Notes under the pieces: model-generated
Database searches by the model: none
Seen by the model: the letters and a program-made list of their open reading frames with translations, nothing else
Told to the model about the DNA's origin: nothing
Translations under genes and position numbers: made by a program
Shown here: one piece after another, positions 58,160-64,000 of the stretch
Numbering within the stretch: position 1 is the stretch's first letter
Layout of the letters: every line of letters starts with the position of its first letter
Assembly: GCA_015178975.1 (NCBI GenBank)
Contig: WHVD01000002.1
Coordinates: forward strand, 1,364,001-1,428,000
DNA from: Hysterangium stoloniferum
Taxonomy: Eukaryota; Basidiomycota; Agaricomycetes; Hysterangiales; Hysterangiaceae
Direction of reading: 5' to 3'
DNA length: 64,000 bases

Positions 58160-58380
58160 CATATTAGTGGTGCAGGTTCTTAGGAACTTAGCCCTGTCTC
58201 TCACACCTGGCTGTGCATTAATGTCTGTACCCTTTTTCCGGACCATGTCAATATTTCCAGGAAGCAGCAGTCAGTGCAGTCCCATAATTGCCACCTGCCT
58301 GTGCATTGATGTTGGCACCCTTTTCAAGGAGTAGCTGGACCATGTCAATATTCTCCCTCCTCCAGGAAGCATGCTACATG
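58160..58380 (-). pseudogene. Ankyrin-repeat gene fragment
   Basis: The minus strand reads ENIDMVQLLLEKGANINAQA, then GGNYGTALTAASW. After a small deletion it continues DMVRKKGTDINAQP. It closely matches the fragment at 55060-55272 and was probably one gene with it before the transposon insertions. Confidence 0.75.
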
Positions 58381-58382
58381 CT

Positions 58383-58480
58383 GTGTGGGAACTTATTCTG
58401 GAACTATTGGAAAATAACCAGGAACTCAGAAATTTCCAGATAGGGTCAGGACATTGGCTTCAGCCTATGTGATGTTGGAA
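58383..58480 (-). mobile_element. LTR fragment, family E-like
   Basis: GTGTGGGAACTTATTC...GGTCAGGACATTGGCTTCAGCC matches in inverse the end of the LTR at 62.3-62.5 kb, with a diverged copy of the stem-loop block. Confidence 0.55.
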
Positions 58481-59700
58481 AGCATCATGGACAACAGTGT
58501 CTATACTTAGAATGACAAAGGGGTGGTCTCCAGAACTTGTGGACATGGGGATGTAGGGCCGCATCACCTTGTATATGTAAATACTAAGAGTCGGTTACTA
58601 TGTTACTTAGTCTGTTATACTTATCCATGACTCCCTAATAATATGGGTCTTGAATTTTAACAGTTTATGGGCCCCGGCTTGTGCCGTATAACCAAGTGAC
58701 GAAACACTGTCCAATTGTGTTTTCAAGTCTCAAGACCCACCTTCCACTTTCTGCACAGGTTGCATATTCATCTTTGAAATGCTCTTCAGCCCACATTCCC
58801 TTTAGGGCTTATTGTTCAGGACTAATCCCTGCCATGGCACCACAACAATAACCATTTGAAAACTCATTTATCACATCTACCATAATTCTATTCAATGCAA
58901 ACTTTTCAACCATCTGTGTTACACCTTCCTGCATTATTTTTTGAGCGGTCATTACCAGTCGTGATCAGTTATCCGAATCCATTTCTCTTTCTTGACTCAC
59001 CTCACATCGCTCACCTGTCTTTGCTGGCTGTCACTCCTATCTCATTTGTACCTCTCTTTCTCCATAGCCAATGAACCAATCATATCTTGTCTCACATTAC
59101 CCCAATTTATTCAGTTGTGTGTTTCCTTTTTAGGTCTCCAGCAGGGAACTATGTAACAGGAGGAGTAGAGCAGTGAGGAGCATTGAAAGTTAAAACACTG
59201 CACAATGGGAAGGAGGTGCTCCCTATGTTTCTATTTGACACACTGATCATGGCTGCCCCCATATCTTCTGTTATGTATTTCTAAGTTTTTTCCATTTTTT
59301 AAACCAATCTCCCCTAACAAATTGCGAAAATGAATAGCCAAATGTAATTATATTGCGACGATAAAATTGTACAATATTGTTTTGATTTATCTTGAATTTA
59401 TACAATTTATTTTGTATTTTAATCTAATAAATTGAGCAAGTTATTGAATTTCTACTTTTATTCTTTTTTGATTAATATGTCGGCAACTCAGCGCTTATTC
59501 ACAACGCGCAAGTGACATTCACATGACATTTCAAACTCCGACGCCGACAAAACGCGATTTGAAATACTCGCGCATTATCAAGGCGAAATATATATATTAT
59601 ATATTATTATAATAAAATATTATTATATTTATAACTAGCTAAGTAAATATAATAATTATGTAATAATATAAAACCGGCCACTGTGTTTATTACACGGCGC
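58481..59700. other. No gene recognised; strongly AT-rich toward the right
   Basis: Only short ORFs. From about 59330 to 59670 the sequence is almost pure A/T, with TATATA runs, broken by a short CG-rich patch near 59480-59580. Confidence 0.35.
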
Positions 59701-59704
59701 GCGG

Positions 59705-59985
59705 GAAACTCGTCACAACGAGTGACAGCCGTCATAACAAGTGACAGCTGTCACAAGGGCGCGCAACGGTCACAGAGGCGCGGGATGGTCACAGAGGCGC
59801 GCGACGGTCACAGAGGCGCGCCACTGTCACAACGGCGCGCCACTGTCACAACGGCGCGCCACTGTCACAACGGCGCACGACTGTCACAACGGCGCGCGAC
59901 TGTCACAACGGCGCGCGACGGTCACACAGGCGCGCGACTGTCACAACGCGTGACAGTCACAAGACGCGAAGGGTGTCATGCGCGC
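59705..59985. repeat. 19-bp GC-rich minisatellite
   Basis: Degenerate units of GGCGCGCCACTGTCACAAC, about 13 copies, with the frame cycling through all three phases. It contains repeated CpG and AscI-like GGCGCGCC palindromes and sits in a very AT-rich setting. Confidence 0.85.
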
Positions 59986-60099
59986 GCACAGGCGCGAGAG
60001 CATTATATAATCATATATGCTACTGCAACAAAAACAGGAAACTCTCTGGAACATTCCAGTGGCTTCCAATGGAACATTAGTTAATAGGTACTAATATTA

Positions 60100-60290
60100 G
60101 ATAGAATATTGTAGAATATTCTATAAAATTCTACAATGTTCCATTATGCCAAGAATATTCTATAGTGTCTTAGAAGTAGTTAGAACCTTCCACAATGCTC
60201 TAGAAAATTCTAGAAAATTCTAAATGACATCATTCAATCTTCTAGAATCTTCTAAATGTCTCAGACTAAAATGTATATAAGGAGCTCAGC
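60100..60290 (+). promoter_or_regulatory. Heat-shock-element-like array with TATA box
   Basis: GAATATTC and GAAnnTTC units recur at about 60103, 60115 and 60163. A four-unit run GAAAATTCTAGAAAATTC lies at 60202-60219, with another TTCTAGAATCTTC near 60240. GTATATAAGG at about 60271-60280 follows. This is the layout of an HSF-driven promoter, probably within a retroelement LTR. HSF control is inferred from motif form only. Confidence 0.5.
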
Positions 60291-60364
60291 TCCAGCCTTG
60301 AATAGAATAATCTTAATCAATCAAATCATCACATCAACCCACACATCTGTGTGTCACTGCAGCA

Positions 60365-60760
60365 AGCAGGCTACTCCACCCCTATCTGGGCAGTTGGACA
60401 TCTAATTCCACCTCTATCTGAGCTGTTGGAAACCCTTGCCACCTCTATCAGAGTTGTTGGCCCAATCAGATCCCTTGTCACCTCAATCTGAGCTGTTGAC
60501 TGATCTGCTGTTCCCCTGTCACCTCAATCTGAGTTGTTGACTTTTGTTCCCCCTTGCCACTTCTTAATTGAATAGTTGGCTATCTTTTATATATTATTTC
60601 CACCTCAGTTAGAGTAGTTGGTTATCAATCAATAATATATAAATAATTTTATACTATAGTCACCTCTTAATTGAGTATTGATTATTAGTTTTCTTTACAT
60701 TGTTATTTGTAGTTTAAGACTTCAGTCACCTCTTGTTGAGTAATTTGACTGTTTATTGCA
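60365..60760 (+). repeat. Degenerate leader repeats, CACCTCwATCTGAGTTGTTG type
   Basis: Nine imperfect units of 30-65 bp, each opening CCACCTC and carrying (T)GAGTTGTTG about 10 bp later. Spacing grows and AT content rises to the right. In many units CTCA and TGAG can pair across a 3-nt gap. Located just downstream of the HSE/TATA promoter, so likely in its transcript leader. Confidence 0.6.
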
Positions 60761-61316
60761 TTACAAATAATCCCTGTTCTATTGTTCATTCATTGTGAAT
60801 CAGTAAAGCATATTCACATAAACAAATACTGAGAATATCCTTGCAAGATCCTAAAACTACATTAAGATCCTGATAAGTTAGTATCACAGTAGACCTTGTA
60901 GGTTAGTGTAAATAAAGCATATATTAGCCAAATAGTGTTTTATTCTATATCTAATCTTTTGACCCGTTTATAAATATTTTTACTGTTTGACAAATAGTAT
61001 AAAGTATATATAAACTAGCTAGTATTGAAGTTAAATCTAGCTTCGGAATCAGTAAATTGTTATTCTTATTTTAGTAGTTGTTATCACAGAAAAAGAACAA
61101 GCTTGCACAAGCAGCTCTCAAAACCTTCTTTGCGAAGTAGGGTGCATATATTCAAGTAAACTCTTGACTTCAGAGGTTCTAAGTCTATTTAGGCTGCCAC
61201 TGATTAATATCAAATACTTAAATTATTTTACCTTGCAGTGAATTGAGTATTTGCACACTTTGATAGAGCATTGGACTCCTTTTTCCAGAAAATAATATTA
61301 AAATAAGCCTAATACA
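60761..61316. other. AT-rich spacer, no feature recognised
   Basis: No ORF, repeat boundary or RNA gene was seen. Confidence 0.3.
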
Positions 61317-61616
61317 TTACATCTTCCATTCTTCAGAGCAGTGAGGAGGAGCATTGAGAAGAGAACACCGTACCATGGAAGGAAGCAGCCATCCTTTGTT
61401 TAGGCTTGCTGCATAATGGTGTCTGTCTATTCTAACCACACTCGTCGTGTGTACATCATATCCATCATCCTTCAACATCTTTTTCAACTTACTTCGGTGC
61501 ATAACTGCCCACTTCATTGTCTCATCTTCACTACATCTATTGCATCTGCTCAACATCCTCGGCATTGTCACCTTATCTGCCCTATTCATCGGTGATGCAA
61601 TCTTATTTGCTATCAA
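61317..61616 (-). other. Unrecognised minus-strand ORF, 99 codons
   Basis: Contains NRADKVTMPRMLSRCNRCSE and MKWAVMHRSKLKKMLKDDGY, a charged composition unlike random AT-rich DNA. No family was recognised. Its 3' end overlaps a dispersed repeat (GCAGTGAGGAGGAGCATTGA) also seen near 59.17 and 63.37 kb, so it may belong to a transposon. Confidence 0.3.
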
Positions 61617-61654
61617 TTTCCAGCAGCATTGATTTCAAATGTTGTGATGCATAA

Positions 61655-61850
61655 ACAACATTTCATTATCACCTCTGAGCGAAATTTTCATGTGCCAATC
61701 TGCACCGTCATCTATCACCTCTGTGCGAATTTTTAGTGTGCCACTATGCACTGTCTTACTATTGCTCTTGAGTGAAATTTTTGTGCCATTAGGTACCATC
61801 ATTTTACTATCAGCCCTGAGCGCAATTTTCACTGTCATTTTTCTGTTGGC
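61655..61850 (-). repeat. Imperfect tandem repeat of about 48 bp, open as a 16-residue protein repeat
   Basis: Four copies on the minus strand, all in one frame: MTVKIALRADSKMMV, GTKISLKSNSKTV, GTLKIRTEVIDD and WHMKISLRGDNEM. The common core is (G/M)xxKIxLRxDxK. A stop-free frame of 88 codons spans them (61635-61901). Confidence 0.6.
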
Positions 61851-61867
61851 TATATTTTCTTGAAACC

Positions 61868-62800
61868 CCCTGTTCCAAAGTCTACCACAACCACTCCTCA
61901 ATAGGAACTAGGTAATTTATGAGACAAAATTTATGGCAAAAATTTATAGAGCTTAAACTCGATTTTTTTCAGAACTGCCTGTTCCAATATCCAACTTCTG
62001 ACCTCCGACTACGGAACATCATAGTTACCGTATCTTCCGCATTCTTCCCTTGTTCCGCATTTGGTAATTCATCTGTTGACAAGTATTCACTCGTTTGTCT
62101 ATTATATTCCCGTTTCGGAATATTGTCTCCCCGATATGTCTTATTGTATTCCCATTTTAGAATACTCCTATTTCCGTCCTATTATGGTCTTAGTTTGTAG
62201 TACAATAACGAGAAGACTTATATTAGTTTCTGCGAATTTGTACTTTACTTCAGATCTGATATCGACTTAGTTTCTTATTCCCTCTTCCGTCTTTCTGTAT
62301 GCTCAATATTCGGAACTCTTTGGAACTCTGAATATCCATATCTTCCCTTGTAAGTCTCACCTCTGAAATTAAGGACTTTGAGCGTTTGCATAGAGGCGCA
62401 GCACATAAGCTGAAGCCAACATCCTGACCCTATCCGATAGTTCCCGACTTCCTGGTGACTTTCCAATAGTCCCCGAATAAGTTCCCAACACAGCATTTAA
62501 CAGTTGACCACAACCACCTATCTGGCCGGTGACGAAACTTCCAGTAAAATAGCTCAATTTTATGGAACCGCTTGTTCCAAGTCCACTGCACCCACCTTTG
62601 TGTGGCCATTTTGGTGACAAAATTTATGGCACAATTTATTGAGTATAAAACTATATTGCATTTCCTCGATATACGAGCCTTCTATTTTGACAGGTGTGTG
62701 CATAATCAGGAAGCAACAATCTATGCCAGCTTAATGTTCCAAGTCCACCACACCCACCTCTGAGTGGCTAATTTGGGGACAAAATTTATAGCACAATTAT
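61868..62800. repeat. Three dispersed copies of a roughly 75-bp sequence
   Basis: TGTTCCAAGTCCACCACACCCACCTC...GTGGC...GGGGACAAAATTTATAGCACAATT recurs at about 61870-61955, 62570-62645 and 62730-62800 in the same orientation. Between copies 1 and 2 lies an LTR fragment. Confidence 0.7.
62180..62502 (+). mobile_element. LTR fragment, family E
   Basis: TTTGTAGTACAATAACG leads into CTTTCTGTATGCTCAATATT and GGAACTCTTTGGAACTCTG, then the stem-loop block at about 62393-62422. It ends CAGCATTTAACA at 62502. The left boundary is unclear. Related to the LTR fragment at 25300-25745. Confidence 0.6.
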
Positions 62801-63842
62801 TTTTTTTCTGACCAAAGCTATACAATTGGAGGAGGAGAATTTTAGTCCTGTCATGTGCGACTCAGCAAGCTTTCCAGACCAATGTCCTCACTCGGTTTAC
62901 CCACACAGTGCTAGACATTATTGCTTAGTTGCCATACAGGACAATCTATCACGTTGCCCCATTCATAGTCGCCACTGCCCTGTTTCCTTTGGTCTGAAAT
63001 GCTCCCTCCAAGTTTGGGCCAGCATCTTCAGACACATGAATTGGCATGTTTTCACAGGTCTATAATGTGGCATGCAGGGCAAAACAACATACATTCAATC
63101 ATTCTATACTGGGCAACGATGTACCACACACACCACTATCTCACTGATCTTGTGGGTGGTGAATGCTTAGCCATGGCCTGTTTCTACTTCTCTCCCCCCC
63201 ACATGCTCACTATCACAACCAAATGCTGCAGTTGACTTTGTGTCCCTCATTGTGTCTGTCAGTGCACTCATCACGCACACACTATGCAGATAACAGTGTC
63301 CACCATTCTTCCTATGATAACATCCACACATTATCAAATACCCATGGTCGACACCCATTCTTGAGGCAGAGAACTGCAGTGAGGAGGAGTGTTGAAGAAC
63401 AACAGACACCGCATATGCTGCAGGGTCGACCATATCAGGTGTTGTGACACCAACACAGTAGTGGCATGATCGGTTGCCAGGGTTGGGCTCAACTTGTCCA
63501 CATGGCTCACATAGTGAGACATATGGCCCCTTTTTGTTCATGGAGAAGGGTATAAAGAGGAGACACCCCTTGGTCTTGATTTTTAACATCAAACCCCAGA
63601 ACCATGTGTATCACCACTCTTGAACCCCAGAACATCCTCTGACATCTGTTCAGAACACTATAACACATCATTGTGTCTATCGACTGTTCACACTCTCGCT
63701 GATTTTTCAACATCAGAGAGTGATAACAACAATCGCCTTTTCATTCTCACCCGTAGCATTCTCATTTGATCCCAAATTTATTCTGGAGACAGGCATCTAG
63801 AGACTCATCCAAAGGAAGACTCCCACGCATGAGGAGGAGCTT
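62801..63842. other. No gene recognised
   Basis: A minus-strand ORF of 141 codons (63167-63592) is open but has no recognisable motif. It overlaps the dispersed GCAGTGAGGAGGAG repeat. A short hairpin CTCGCTGAT...ATCAGAGAG lies near 63695-63720. Confidence 0.3.
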
Positions 63843-64000
63843 TGTTATGACCATGTCACAACCATGTCACAACCTGACGGTCCCTGAGGATATTACCACC
63901 TATCAACATTTCGAGTTATTGATCAAGTCATCATATCGGAAACTGTTGGTCACCCAACACTGATGCATGCCTTCATGGCAATCAAACCCCATTTACACCC
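63843..64000 (+). mobile_element. Family C LTR, left part, cut by the window end
   Basis: TGTTATGACCATGTCACAAC continues with GATCAAGTCATCATATCGG and CTTCATGGCAATCAAACCCC, matching 44180-44340 in order. The rest lies outside the window. Confidence 0.8.

Noticed and set aside
59683..60084. 133-codon Arg/His/Thr-rich ORF
   Set aside because: A by-product of the 19-bp GC-rich array, with frame cycling every unit.

Overview
The window looks like nuclear DNA of an agaricomycete (mushroom-type basidiomycete). The evidence is short (about 45-70 bp) GT-AG introns breaking genes into many small exons, a DUF6533 seven-helix membrane protein, a tiny MG-start, cysteine-ended basidiomycete protein, and Ty3/gypsy elements with basidiomycete-style gag proteins. 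No rRNA, CRISPR array or bacterial feature was seen. Exon structures were worked out by hand from splice signals and reading phase, with no alignment.

Positions 1-19 kb are the gene-bearing part. In order: a 12-exon DUF6533 membrane protein (55-1604, +); a Dsk2/ubiquilin proteasome shuttle (1932-3384, +); convergent to it, a Dus1-type tRNA dihydrouridine synthase (3760-5604, -); degenerate tandem repeats (6.1-7.05 kb); two related C2H2 zinc-finger genes on the minus strand (7701-8733 and 10897-11819); a poorly resolved stretch with unrecognised ORFs; a 71-residue putatively acylated protein with a CRE and TATA box upstream (14.9-15.4 kb); a beta-carbonic anhydrase (15988-16873, +); and a decayed NADPH oxidase (about 17.55-18.69 kb, -). 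The intact genes look like ordinary housekeeping or regulatory genes. They do not form a visible cluster.

Positions 19-64 kb are a nested transposon landscape, AT-rich and full of decayed coding sequence. I distinguish LTR families A (with relative A2), B, C, D, E and F. Several solo LTRs have perfect 5-bp target duplications: 21644-22957 CTAAA, 23905-24722 ATTTC, 33842-34650 GATGA, 35132-35943 AGAAC, 50296-51018 ACGCT and 51264-51737 CCCAC. Two of these interrupt the pol gene of gypsy element B (31552-40102), whose 3' LTR is also split by a 1.6-kb foldback Tc1/mariner element. A second gypsy element (C, from 44180) keeps gag, protease, RT, RNase H and integrase, all broken. A third (5' LTR at 49719) keeps a long gag ORF. 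A Tc1/mariner copy with long inverted repeats and a decayed transposase lies at 55981-57547. Ankyrin-repeat gene fragments lie on both sides of it. A 676-bp TA-flanked MITE is present twice. Several minisatellites occur, with 11-, 15-, 19- and 21-bp units.

The most unusual signal is a short stem-loop-forming block. It has CAGC / 6-nt loop / GCTG followed by AAGCCAAGTCC, and it sits near the 3' end of the otherwise dissimilar LTR families A, B, C and E, at about a dozen sites. Second is the foldback element, whose roughly 740-bp arms would fold into a long RNA hairpin.
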